Source of the DNA: Syngnathus acus
Lineage: Eukaryota; Chordata; Actinopteri; Syngnathiformes; Syngnathidae
DNA: 64,000 bases
Direction of reading: 5' to 3'
NCBI RefSeq assembly: GCF_901709675.1
Contig: NC_051095.1
Location: 27,609,456 to 27,673,455 of the forward strand
Made by a program: the position numbers and the translations under genes. Below are positions 54,187-64,000 of this stretch, one piece after another (position 1 is the stretch's first letter; every line of letters begins with the position of its first letter). The notes beneath the pieces were generated by a model that was given only the letters and a program-made list of their open reading frames with translations, was not told the origin of the DNA and made no database searches.

Positions 54187-56808
54187 ATGCGGTAATTACA
54201 ACTTTAAAATGTCTTTATTTCCCTATCATAGTCATTCTTTAAATCCGTTCAATTCTTTTTAAAGTGAAGACAGCTTTAATCCTTAACATCAGGAATTGTC
54301 AGATCTGGTTTGAAGTAGTTATCTTGAGCTCAGCTAGGGCGAGGGCGCTCTAGTAAATTAACGAATCCTTGAGGTCTTAACAAAGGCATCTAAAAATATC
54401 CGTAACGTAATACCAGCATCAGACAACCGAAGGGAGCCACCATTATGGCGCGGTCATTTCGACGACTCGCCTCGAATAGAGTTACTCGGCTCGCGCGTCG
54501 GATGACTTGAGAGGGGTTGGCGTCATATAGAAATTAGATTGATTCTGGTAGAATTAATTTAACTCGGGTGGTCAGCTACGGACGAGTCCCTTCGCCCCGG
54601 TTTATTGAACCCGTTACTGGGCAGCCGGAGGCACTTTAATAAAAAGTGCGCGTTTGACACTGGGTTCTGTAAAAAGCAGGGACTGTATTTTATAGATAAC
54701 TGGTCCTGCTTCTGGGGCCGCCCCGACCTGCTGAAGAAGGACGGCCTTCACCCTAACCGTGAAGGCGCCTTCACTCTTTCTAGGAATATAGATTACTGTT
54801 TGAGCCACTCATGACAGGTCACTTTAGAGCAGGCCGGGGCACAGGTGATTAGACCACCTGTTAGGATGGGTTTGGAGTCTGTTAAGTTAAAGTTAACTAG
54901 CGCTAGGCTAGACTTCCAGCATGCACATAGCTCCTCGTGTGACTAGAGTGTGACAGTTTGAAGAGTGCTACAGTACACATAAACACACCTTCTTCTGGGG
55001 TAGATCCAATCACTCCACCCCGATCGGTTTTGCTGATGAAATGGTGCCTGTTTCAGATAATTTTACATGTGTAACAAATATTTACGATCAAATTCCCACG
55101 GTCGTATCGTCCCACCGCGCTAATAAACATTTGAGAGGTGATGTCAGGCCTAGAGAACACAATCTTACTCGCATCTCGTTTAAAAATCCTTCGATAGATA
55201 CGCACCCTGATCGACCGATTACACTTAAACTCGGTTTTATGAATATTAGATCGCTTCATACGAAAGCAGTTCTCGTTAATGACTTCATCACGGAACATAA
55301 TCTAAACGTTTTTGGTCTTTGCGAGACCTGGTTAAAACCTAATGAACTGCTGCCGCTTAACGAGGCCTCGCCTCCAAATTATGTGAGCTCGCATGTGGCG
55401 CGTCCTCGAAAAAAGGGTGGGGGTGTCGCCCTCATCTCAAATTCCGAGCTTAGATTTAGGCCTCGTTCGATTAACGTATTTAAAACATTTGAAATTCTCA
55501 CTGTCTGATCCACCGCTTTACCGTCATTTTATCTTGCTGTTATTTAACGTCCACCCGGGGCTTACTCTGGCTTCCTGGATGAATTTTCAGAATTCTTGGC
55601 TGATCTAGTGACAAATGCGGATAATATAATTATCATGGGCGATTTCAACATCCACATGAATTTACCGTCAGAGCCACTTACTTCGGCGTTTCAGACTTTA
55701 ACTGATACGTTTGGTTTTACGCAAGCAGTACAGGCAGCAACGCATAAGAATGGAAATACCTTAGATCTGGTATTATCCCGAGGACTGGCAACCTCAAATA
55801 TAGCAGTACTGCCATACACTACTGTTTTGTCTGATCATTACTTAATAAAATTTGAAATTTTAGTTCCTTGTCAAAGACAAGAGACCAATCAGAATTATAG
55901 CAGCCGTAATTTTAACTCCATGACTGCAACTGCGCTATCTGAGTTACTGTTGCCGGCAACCGCCATATTTCCCGCATACATCGTATGTATTGATAATCTT
56001 ACAAATGAATTCAATGTGACATTGTTAAATGCCATCGACTCTGTGGCGCCGCTATGTCTGAAAACTCGCCGTAGATTGCCTACTCCGTTGTTCACAGATG
56101 AAACACGTACGCTTAAGCAATTATGTAGAAAGCATGAGCGCAGATGGCGCAGATGGCGTTTAACCAAACTTGAGGTTTTCCATCAGGCATGGCAGGACAG
56201 CCTCCTGAAATATTGCGCTTATCTTAGCAAAAACTCGTTATTTTTCGCAAGACATTAATCTCAATAAAAACAATCCTAAATACCTATTTGATACAGTGGC
56301 AAAGCTAACACTACGCCAGCCGACCCCCGATAGCTCCTTCCACTCAGCTGACAAGTTCATGAAATTTTTTGCTCAAAAGATTGAATCCATTAGGGACGAG
56401 ATCAAGAATACCATTCCAATCGCTCAGTCGAGACCGCCGTTTACCAGCGTTGATGATCATGCAATAACCCTCTCAAATTTTAAAAGTGTGTCCCTTGAAA
56501 GGCTTACACAATTGGTTAGTGCGGCTAAACAAACAACATGTTTAGTCGACCCGCTTCCAACCAAACTACTTAAAGAATTATTTCAAATTTTAGGACCGTC
56601 CGTCTTAAATATAATCAATCTGTCTGTCTCCTCTGGGATAGTGCCAACAGCCTTTAAAACCACTATCATTAAACCGTTACTTAAGCGACCAAATCTCACC
56701 CGGACTGTCTCAGTAATTATAGGCCAGTTTCAAACCTCCCATTCATAGCAAAACTTCTTGAAAAAGTAGTAGCGCAGCAGCTTATTGATTACATGGTCGC
56801 CAATAATC

Positions 56809-57547
56809 ACGGAATAAACACGGAAGTAAGATGGCGGCGCGTGCACACGCTGCGGCCTCTCTCTGTCCCGAACGGTGTTTTGTTTTGTCGTTTAATGTGG
56901 GTTTGTCCGCCAGTTTTGTGTGTTCGTCTCGTCGTACCGGGTTGTGCTTCAAGTGCGGCGGGCTGGTTCTGCTCGACATCGGCGAAAGCGAGTTTTGTGG
57001 CGATCTGCGCTTTGAAGCGGGGACATTAAAGGCGCTCGGTCTGCGCCGTCCTGGAGCGTCACCGGACTCGCCTGCTATTCTTCCCCCGGTTGGGCGTCCG
57101 GGCCTGGCTGGCGGCCACCCCGGCTCGCCCGGCCGTGCCTTCCATTCTTCTGGCGGACGTTCGATCGCTGGACATCAACATGCCTGCTGAGTTCTGCGGA
57201 CCGGACAGTGCGTAGCTGCTGTGCGTCTGGAGCGGATGGCGCGCTATCGGGCGGACCGGGCCATTGTACGAGGGGGAACATCGCGTGGAGGTGGACTGTG
57301 CATCTACATCCGTGACGAATGGTGCCGGGACTTTGTTGTGGGATGCCAGCACTGCTCGCCACTGGCGAAGTTTGTGGTCTCCAGGCTGTTGGGGTCCTGA
57401 ACTCTCTCCCCGTTGTTTTACTTGTGTGTTAATCGTGTGCTGTGTCTCGTCACCGTGGGATAGGGGGAACGGTATTTCGGTTTCTTTGTGTGTCCTAGCA
57501 TGAAGGAATTGACAATAAAGCTGACTCTGACTCTGACTCTGACTCTG
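56809..57547 (+). mobile_element. LINE-derived short retroposon (internally deleted), copy 2
   Basis: It starts ACGGAATAAACACGG, has an ATG at 56831 opening a 119-codon frame (MAARAHAAASLCPERC and onward), then TSRGGGLCIYIRDEW in another frame, then AATAAAGCTGACTCTGACTC with a (TCTGAC)n tail. A 7-bp duplication AATAATC flanks it (56802-56808 and 57548-57554), and L2 copy B shows the empty site. RGGGLCIYI matches the endonuclease of Rex1-type LINEs. The RT is absent, so it must be mobilised by another LINE. Confidence 0.8.
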
Positions 57548-58660
57548 AATAATCGATATTTCAGTCTGGTTTTAGAGCTAATCATTCCACTGAGACAGCA
57601 CTTGCTAAAGTGACTAATGATCTCCTCATAGCTATGGATTCAAACACTTCATCTGTATTGTTACTACTCGATCTTAGTGCTGCCTTCGACACTGTAGACT
57701 TCGAAATTTTATTAGGGCGTCTTAAAAGTTGTGTTGGTATTTCAGGGTCAGCACTAGGCTGGTTCTATTCCTATCTATCAGACAGGACGCACCGAGTGGT
57801 CCATGGCAATATGTCCTCTGAGCTCTATAATGTTACGTGTGGTGTCCCACAGGGATCGATACTCGGACCAATTCTATTTAATATTTATATGATTCCGCTT
57901 GGGGACATAATACATAAATATAATATTAGTTTTCAATGCTATGCGGATGACACCCAATTATATATGCCGTTATCGATGACAGATCCGCGGGATTGTTGTA
58001 ATCTTGAGGCGTGCCTTGCGGAGATCAAGCAATGGATGTCCCTCAACTTCCTTCGTCTTAACCCAGATAAAACTGAGATGTTGATAATTGGTCCAACTCG
58101 TTATCAACACTTATTTAAGGAAACCACTATAACGATAGATAACCGTACTATCACTCAGAGCGATACTGTAACTAATCTCGGGGTAATATTTGACCAAACG
58201 CTCCCCTTTCAAAAGCACATTAAGAATATAACCAGAATTGCGTTTGTTCACCTTCGTAATATAGCTCAGATTCGTCCGATCCTCTCGACCGGTGATGCGG
58301 AAACTATTATACATGCGTTCGTCACGTCGCGCCTGGACTACTGTAATGTATTATTCTCTGGTCTTCCTAAATCCCGCATCAACAGTCTACAGTTAGTACA
58401 AAATGCTGCTGCGAGGCTGCTCTCACGGACAAGAAAATTTGATCACATTACCCCAATATTAGCCAACTTACATTGGCTCCCGGTCCATTTAAGATGTGAC
58501 TTCAAGGTTCTTCTATTAACCTATAAATCACTGCATGGCTTAGCGCCTTCATATCTCGTCGACCTAGTTGTTCCTTATGTTCCGTCTCGTAACCTTCGTT
58601 TGCAAAACGCTAGTCTTTTAGTGACACCGAGGGCCAAGAAAATGTCTGCAGGGTCTAGAG

Positions 58661-59067
58661 CAGGGGTGGCCAACCAGTCAGAGACTAAGAGCCACATTTT
58701 TTTACTGTGTACCGCAAAGAGCCACATCCCCCCCCCCCCCCCCCCCCCCGGATGGGTTTGCCTCTCCTCCTTTGCGGGATTTCACCTCATGCACATGCGC
58801 GTTTGACGAAAATACCATATTGAACTCAAGCGAAGCGAACACGCAGTGTTTGACGAAAATACCATATTGAACTCAAGCGAAGCGAACACGCACAAAAACA
58901 AACAAACAAACAAACAAATAAACCCACAAATGTTGATTTGAACGTAAAGGAGCCGCATGAAACCCGGCAAGGAGCCGCATGCGGCTCGCGAGCCGAACGT
59001 AAAGGAGCCGCATGAAACCCGGCAAAGAGCCGCATGCGGCTCGCGAGCCGCGGGTTGGCCACCCCTG
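58661..59067. mobile_element. hAT-type MITE, 407 bp
   Basis: Inverted ends CAGGGGTGGCCAACC and GGTTGGCCACCCCTG, with a perfect 8-bp duplication GTCTAGAG (58653-58660 and 59068-59075). It interrupts the last codons of L2 copy C ORF2. Inside are two direct copies of a unit around CGAAAATACCATATTGAACT and of GAGCCGCATGAAACCCGGCAA, and a run of about 22 C near 58729-58749. Confidence 0.93.
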
Positions 59068-59457
59068 GTCTAGAGCATTTTCTATTTGGGCTCCAGAGCT
59101 TTGGAATGCCCTACCAATGGATATTAGAACTGCTACCTCAGTAGAAACATTTAAGACACGTTTAAAGACACATTTCTATGATATGGCCTTTAATGAACCT
59201 GTAGTGGCCGATTCGGCTGGAGTTTGTTTTCGCTCCCCCTCCCCCCTCCCCCCACCCCTCCCCGGCTGGGGAGGTGGTTAGGTGGCACCCAAGCTGACAG
59301 CGGCTATCTGGATTCTCGTGGACCAATTCAGGATGAGGGAACTGCAGCTCAACCTCCTCGAAAAAAAGATTTATAACAGCAAAACAAAATCAAACATTTG
59401 AAAATGTCCATTAAGGCACTCAGTACTTGGTTGGGAATCCTTTTGCACAGATTACTA

Positions 59458-60240
59458 CGTCCGGTATGGCGCCGTAAGTGGCTGCCTCCCAGCAGTGTTC
59501 TCTCTTTTCCTCTTTATTTCCTTCTTTTCTCCTTTTTCTTTCTGTCTTTTTGTCCATTCGGCGATGCTGGTGCCTTCTACCGCACCTCGGTATCTCTTCG
59601 GATCGGATGTTTTTTATTAATTTTTTTCTTCGTGGGACCGGGATCATCGGTCGAGGCCGGCGTAACTCTACGACGGCTTCCTGCTTATCCGGTCAGTGAT
59701 GACCGGGTCCCTCGCCTTGGCCTTGCAGCCGCGACCCCTGTGGGGAGTCCGCTCCCTCGTGCTCGTCGGAACCAACAACTTTCGCCATGCTAGCCCCGTG
59801 GTGACCATCTGCACGTGCACCCGACTGGGTGCCCAGGACGCTGCTCACACGCTTGCCTGCTTTGTGATGTTTTTCACCGATTCACGACCACGGTCCATTG
59901 GGCGCCGTTGAACTGGACTGCCCTTACACCTGTCTATGGACCCCGTGGAGGCTATTTTGTGTGTTTTGGGTGTTCTCTTGTATTGAGGGGTGCTGGTTGG
60001 CCGCTGTTGCTTTTTTTCCTTTGTCTTTTAGCTTTGTTTTTGCTTTGATGGCTTTTATCTTGTGCACTTTCTGACTTTCTTTGTGGTGCCGTTGTGTGGC
60101 AGCCTTATGAGAGCCTATTGAGTTGCGCTCATGCCATCTGTGTGTCTTTTGTGTACCCACTCTGTGGTATGGATACTGCTGGGGCCTGAATTTCCCCACC
60201 CCTGGGGATCAATAAATATTCAATCAATCAATCAATCAAT
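59458..60240 (+). mobile_element. Short retroposon with (CAAT)n tail, inside Tc1
   Basis: It starts near GTATGGCGCCGTAAGTGG, is rich in T and C, and ends CCCTGGGGATCAATAAATA followed by (TCAA)n at 60217-60240. The ATGGCGCCG start and GGGATCAATAAA end resemble the two ends of Rex1/CR1-type LINEs, without endonuclease or RT. It may be another internally deleted LINE, unrelated in sequence to the ones at 4865 and 56809. Confidence 0.55.
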
Positions 60241-61191
60241 CATTGCGGCGTGGAATGGAGGCAATCAGCCTGTGGCATTGCTGAGGTGTTATGGATGCCC
60301 AGGATGCTTCAATAGCGGCCTTTAGCTCATTTGCATTGTTGGGTCTGGTTTCTTTCAGCGTCTTCTTCACAATATCCCACAAATTCTCTATGGGGTTCAG
60401 GTCAGGAGAATTGGCAGGCCAATCGAGGACAGTAATGCCATGATCAGTACACCATTTACTGGTGGTTTTGGCACTGTGGGCAGGTGCCAGATCATGGTGG
60501 AAAATGAAAATCATCATCTCCATAGAGCTCTTCAGCAGACGGAAGCATGTAGTGCTCTAAAATTTGCATTTACTCTGGACTTGATGAAACACAGTGGACC
60601 AACACCAGCAGCTGACATGGCTCCCCAAACCATCGCTGACTGTGGGAACTTCACACTGGATTTCAAGCAACTTGGATTTTGCTCCACTCCAGCCTTTCTC
60701 CAGACTCTGGCGCCTTGACTTCCAAATGAAATACAAAACTTGCTTTCGTCTGAAAATAGGACTTTGGACCACTCTGCAACTGTCCAGTGCTTCTTTTCCA
60801 TAGCCCAAGTCAGACGCTTCTTCCGTTGTCTTGAGTTCAGAAGTGGCTTGACCATGGGAATACGGCTATTGTAGCCCATTTCCCGGACACGTCTGTGAAC
60901 AGTGGCTTTTGAGACCTGGACTCCAGCATCAGTCCACTGTCTTTGAAGCTCCCCCAAATTCTGGAAGCGACTCTTCTTCACAATGCTGTTAAGGCTGTGG
61001 TCATCTCTCTTGGTTGTGCAGCGTTTCCTGCCACATTTCCCCCTTCCAACAGACTTTTTGTGGATGTGCTTTGAAACTGCACTCTGTGAACAGCTTGCTC
61101 TTTGAGAAATTTCTTTTTGTGTCTTACCCTCCTGATGGAGGGTGTCAATGATGGTCCTCTGGACAGCAGTCAGATCAGTAGTCTTCCCCAT
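60236..61191 (-). pseudogene. Tc1 transposase, two frameshifts
   Basis: It begins MGKTTDLTAVQRTII, followed by paired-type helix-turn-helix motifs (KEISQRASCSQSAVSKHI), a basic GRGKCGRKRC segment and a second DNA-binding half (VSKATVHRRVREMGY). The catalytic triad is D in LFSDESKF, D in FHHDLAPAH and E in LNPIENLW, with 34 residues between the last two (DD34E). The frame shifts near 60565 and again near 60500; the middle reads ILEHYMLPSAEELYG in the third frame. The catalytic residues survive, but the chain is broken. Confidence 0.85.
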
Positions 61192-61275
61192 GTTTGTGAT
61201 TTAGTTTAGTTCTGAATCCAGAATGTATGACATTTTAGTTTTTTTAATTGCATTACAGAAAATAAAGAACTTTTC

Positions 61276-62484
61276 TGCGACAGTCATCATGCCTAGACAT
61301 TACCTGTGGAGTCCCACAGGGGTCAGTGTTGGTTCCCATATTATCTGTTCTGTACATAAATGATATTTGTAAGGTGTCAACTATCTTTAAATGTATTATT
61401 TTTGAGGACAGCACCAACATCTTCTGTTCTGAAAATGACTTAAAGATACTATTGGAGACCATCACAACTGAATTGTCCAAACTAAAAATATGGTTTGACA
61501 TTAATAAATTATCATTGAATGTAGACAAAACCAAACTGATGGTATTTGGAAACCGTTAAATAGATACACAGGTTCAAGTAACAATAGATAATGTCAATAT
61601 TGAACAAGTTCATGGGATCAAATTTTTAGGAGTAATATTAGGCAATAAATTCTGTTGGAAATCTCATATAAGATACGTTAGAACCAAAGTAGCAAGGAGT
61701 ATTGCAGTGCTGTGCAGTGCAAAACATATTCTGGAGCAGAGAATGTTGTATACTCTGTATTGTTGTCTTGTTTTACCATATTTGACTTACTGTGTGGAGA
61801 TATGGGGAAATGCATACATAAGCACTTTAAAACAATTCATTGTACTACAGAAAAAAGCTATGAGAATTGTACACAAGGTTGGATTTCGAGATCATACAAA
61901 TAATTTGGTTTTAAAATCAAACGCTTTAAAGCTAATGGACCTATTCAAATTTAGACTGGGACAGATAATGTATCGAGCAAAGACTCAAAAACTCCCAGGG
62001 AACATTCAAAAATTATTTATTGAAAAAGATAAGGGCTATAATTTGAGAGGAAAAGGTAACTTTGATAAGGGTATGCTCGCACCAATCTCAGGAGCAGGTG
62101 CATATCATCCTATGGAGTAACTGTGTGGAATGGGCTAGAAGATAAAATGAAGGAAAGCAGAAATATAGTTCTATTTTAAAAAATCTATAAAGGAATGATA
62201 TTTGCAAATTACCAAAAAGAGGAAAATGAAGGTGACTACTGTTACACTTTTGGATTATAAGATGTTTTTGTTGTTTTTCTTTTGTTCTTTTGCCATTTTA
62301 ATGTTCTCACTTGGAACTAAGTGATGGATAGGGGTAGGACATGATAAGCTTAGGCTTCTTCCCACTCCTTTTCGAACAGTGATATATATTGCTTGTTTTT
62401 TGTTTTTTGTTGTTTGTTTTTTATTGGTTTTATTCTTTGAATCATGTTCGAAATAAATATTCATTCATTCATTCATTCATATAT
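61276..62484 (+). mobile_element. Jockey/I-like LINE 3' half
   Basis: RT blocks: TCGVPQGSVLVPILSVL-type box, YINDICKVSTIFKCI, then FEDSTNIFC where FADDTNIF is expected (catalytic Asp pair changed). Next come LNVDKTKLMVFGNR, a frame break, LYCCLVLPYLTYCVEIWG and ALKLMDLFKFRLGQIMYR. The 3' UTR ends CGAAATAAATATTCATTC with an (ATTC)n tail at 62457-62480. It is the same family as 20830-22800. It is 5'-truncated or cut by the Tc1 element. Confidence 0.75.
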
Positions 62485-62489
62485 ATATG

Positions 62490-63090
62490 TATATTAGTGA
62501 TGGGTCGATGAGGCGTCGTTAAACGTTTCGACACATTGCCAAACTGTATTGATACTGTGTCGATACTGTGTCACTGAGTGCTGACACCTGCTGGACCTTA
62601 AAAATACTACAGACAACCTAGTTGACAGACTCAACTGACACTGATTTGATGACCAAGTATATACATTAATTAATTTAAGTAATTATATTATATATTGTAT
62701 TCTTTAAATTTAAAGTATATTTTCTTTTTTCATTAATCAATAATGTGAACATGTATCATAGCATGAAAATATAAGTGAACGTGTTGTGAAAAAGGATGCT
62801 TGTGCACTAGGATTTGTTTTTTTTTACAAATCTTTATTTAAAACAATAAGTTTTTCCAATGTTTTGAAATTCAGCCTGTTGCGCTTTTTGGACACAATTT
62901 CTCCAGCCGTTGAAAACACCCGCTCACGAGGCTGAGGCTGGAGTGCAGTGTAATGGGTCTTTTGATTGTCCCAGTATCTGACTTGGGGCTGCTCCATAAT
63001 TCTTGATAACTTCGAGGATGAATCGCAAAAGATCAGAAATCGGTATGGCAGATCCATCCCGTTGACAATGCGCTTCCTTTAACAGAGCTT
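62490..63090 (-). mobile_element. hAT transposon 3' end with transposase C-terminus
   Basis: On the minus strand, 63057-62824 reads MEQPQVRYWDNQKTHY, then RERVFSTAGEIVSKKRN and KLIVLNKDL. This is the hAT C-terminal dimerisation domain (ERVFSTAG...R..L....L..L..N). The 3' terminal side (GATGGGTCGATGAGGCG, plus strand) is at about 62498. The rest of the transposase is missing. Orientation and type differ from the hAT piece at 48609. Confidence 0.7.
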
Positions 63091-63261
63091 CTGTGTGCTT
63101 CTGTCCCCCACCTACTGCCCGATTACTGCTGGGATAGGCTTCAGCACGCCCGTGACCCCCGTGGGGACAAGCGGTATCGAAGATGGATGGATGGATGGAT
63201 GGATGGATGGATGGATGGATGGATGGATGGATGGATGGATGGATGGATGGATGGATGGATA
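63091..63261 (+). repeat. RTE-type 3' end followed by (GATG)n microsatellite
   Basis: The phrase GCTGGGATAGGCTTCAGCAC and GGGGACAAGCGGTATCGAAG is a very common fish retroposon 3' end, here followed by about 18 GATG units (63181-63260). Confidence 0.75.
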
Positions 63262-64000
63262 TTGAAGGAATGGGTTCGAAATACAAAAAGTCCTGCCTAG
63301 CTACAAAAACAGATATGCTCAAACCTCATTGAATAAAGTACATAAGCAGACAAGTATATATATTCACATATTAAAACAATAAAAGAAACATTTTAAGCAT
63401 AATTATACCTACACACCAAATCAATAAAGCAGACATAACTAGACATTTTTGATAGGTGGTAATGACAAAGGTTTTTATAACTTTATGATCTGATATATAT
63501 TTCTGAGCACTTTGAAATAACAAATGTTTTTGGATATATTGCCTGAATAGCTTAATGACCCTTAAGGAACTGTTTAATGCATGCCTGATGATTTTCTAAA
63601 TCACGGACACTGCCAAAGTTTTCTAAAAATGTTCAGTACTTGATTATATCTTATGTTTTGACTAATGCTAGACGCCAGTTTTCGATTACTACTGAACGTT
63701 CTGGACAGAGGGAAATATTTTGCCTAACAAAGAAAAGATATGGTTGGAAGCATGATTAAACTAAGAATATGATGACGTAAGCAAGGACATGGAGTATCAA
63801 AAGAACAAACAAACAAAAACATGGTAAGTGGTGAGTACAAACTGCATAGTAAAGGGAACATTAATAAATTGATGATGTCACAGCCAAAAGCTCACATAAT
63901 TCCATACAAAATGACAAAATTGAAAGAATGATGAATGGGCGGTGTGCGACAGTGGGCGAAGTGGATGTATGTGCAAGAATGATTTACAGGAAGGACACTT
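63262..64000 (-). repeat. Long inverted repeat, right arm (partner at 29026-29745)
   Basis: It is the reverse complement of 29026-29745 with scattered differences, for example AATGACAAAGGTTTTTATAA and TTACTACTGAACGTTCTGGA here. The arm runs off the window end, and no gene is visible in it. Its left edge meets the GATG microsatellite. Confidence 0.85.

Larger units (their letters stand above)
49886..54659 (+). mobile_element. Solo LTR, copy 3, with Rex3 inside
   Basis: It starts TGTCAAGTGTCATGG and ends GCGTTTGACA, with a perfect 4-bp duplication CTGG (49882-49885 and 54660-54663). Removing it restores ORF1 of L2 copy C (NRWMAG to FCKKQGLYF), which proves the boundaries. Without Rex3 it is about 1.55 kb and is very close to LTR copy 1. 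Its TATA box is at 50464-50471. Confidence 0.9.
49199..59357 (+). mobile_element. L2 LINE copy C (decayed), host of three insertions
   Basis: It aligns with L2 copy B from CCGGAAGTGCCTG onward. The parts are: ORF1 49272-49885 and 54664-54814; ORF2 about 54865-56808, 57548-58660 and 59068-59210; and 3' UTR to 59357. It carries solo LTR copy 3, a LINE-derived short element and a hAT MITE. ORF1 keeps VIRDSITRNI (the Gly of the GDS motif is Arg here) and the DGLHPNREGAF block that copy B lost. ORF2 has nonsense codons, for example TGA at 55506-55508, and frameshifts near 56210 and 56700. The RT part 57610-58660 is clean, with FQCYADDTQLYM. The 3' end is cut by a Tc1 element. Confidence 0.85.
59358..61275 (-). 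mobile_element. Tc1-like DNA transposon, broken and split
   Basis: The transposase gene lies on the minus strand (60236-61191). The 3' non-coding end is at 59358-59457, left of a retroposon at 59458-60240. The sequence GGGAATCCTTTTGCACAG before the retroposon and CATTGCGGCGTGG after it are adjacent in related Tc1 elements. The 5' side extends to about 61275 (ATTACAGAAAATAAAGAAC). Perfect outer inverted repeats are not seen, so both ends may be trimmed. Confidence 0.75.

Noticed and set aside
59398-59793. 131-codon frame
   Set aside because: It begins in the Tc1 3' region and crosses into the inserted retroposon; T-rich hydrophobic translation only.
62924-63322. 132-codon frame with IHPS repeats
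   Set aside because: The repeats are the translated GATG microsatellite; no protein meaning.
29026-64000. A 35-kb Maverick/Polinton with long terminal repeats
   Set aside because: The long inverted arms suggested it, but none of the expected genes (protein-primed polymerase, integrase, capsid, ATPase) is between them; the content is nested retroelements.

Overview
The window looks like a piece of a teleost fish genome, probably a spiny-rayed (percomorph) species, made up almost entirely of transposable elements nested inside one another. The evidence is the set of families: Rex1-like and Rex3 LINEs, L2 LINEs with an SGNH-type ORF1, tRNA-derived SINEs with a (TTTAAC)n tail, Tc1 and hAT DNA transposons, a Sushi-like gag, and introns with GT..AG ends. 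There is no complete host gene. Two host remnants are visible: the last two exons of an unidentified gene at 1436-1809 (+), and one isolated exon matching rabenosyn-5 (rbsn) at 6882-7013 (-). Clade names come from recognised protein motifs, not from a database search.

Layout. 1-7 kb: LINE remnants, the two host pieces, a solo LTR (2482-4860) carrying a DNA transposon that carries a SINE, a short LINE-derived element, a 16-bp minisatellite and a ~150-bp tandem repeat. 7.2-15.5 kb: Rex3 fragments around an L2 copy (A, +) that is split by a second, nearly intact L2 copy (B, -). 15.5-19.5 kb: a broken Sushi-like gag, an unidentified stretch, and a second solo LTR. 20-28.5 kb: an L2-tailed short retroposon, then a decayed minus-strand LINE split by a plus-strand LINE whose ORF2 is intact (1032 aa). 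29-32 kb: one arm of a long inverted repeat, an RT scrap, two hAT MITEs and a SINE. 32-42.4 kb: two inverted copies of one DNA element; the right copy is swollen by two Rex1-type LINEs and a short retroposon. 42.4-49.2 kb: a LINE ORF1 relic, a PNMA-like gag split by a third Rex1-type LINE, and a hAT 5' end. 49.2-59.4 kb: a third L2 copy (C, +) hit by a third solo LTR (itself carrying an intact Rex3), a LINE-derived short element and a hAT MITE. 59.4-64 kb: a split Tc1 element, a LINE 3' half, a hAT 3' end, a GATG repeat, and the second arm of the long inverted repeat.

Three retrotransposon ORFs look potentially functional: L2-B ORF2 (1067 aa), the 1032-aa ORF2 at 23848-26946, and Rex3 (1059 aa). 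Clean target-site duplications give an insertion order at several places. I found no CRISPR array, operon, gene cluster or other new multi-gene system. The most original signals are three perfectly flanked solo LTRs of a family I cannot name, conserved in-frame ORF1-TGA-ORF2 coupling in L2, a two-copy LINE-deletion element, and the stray host exons.
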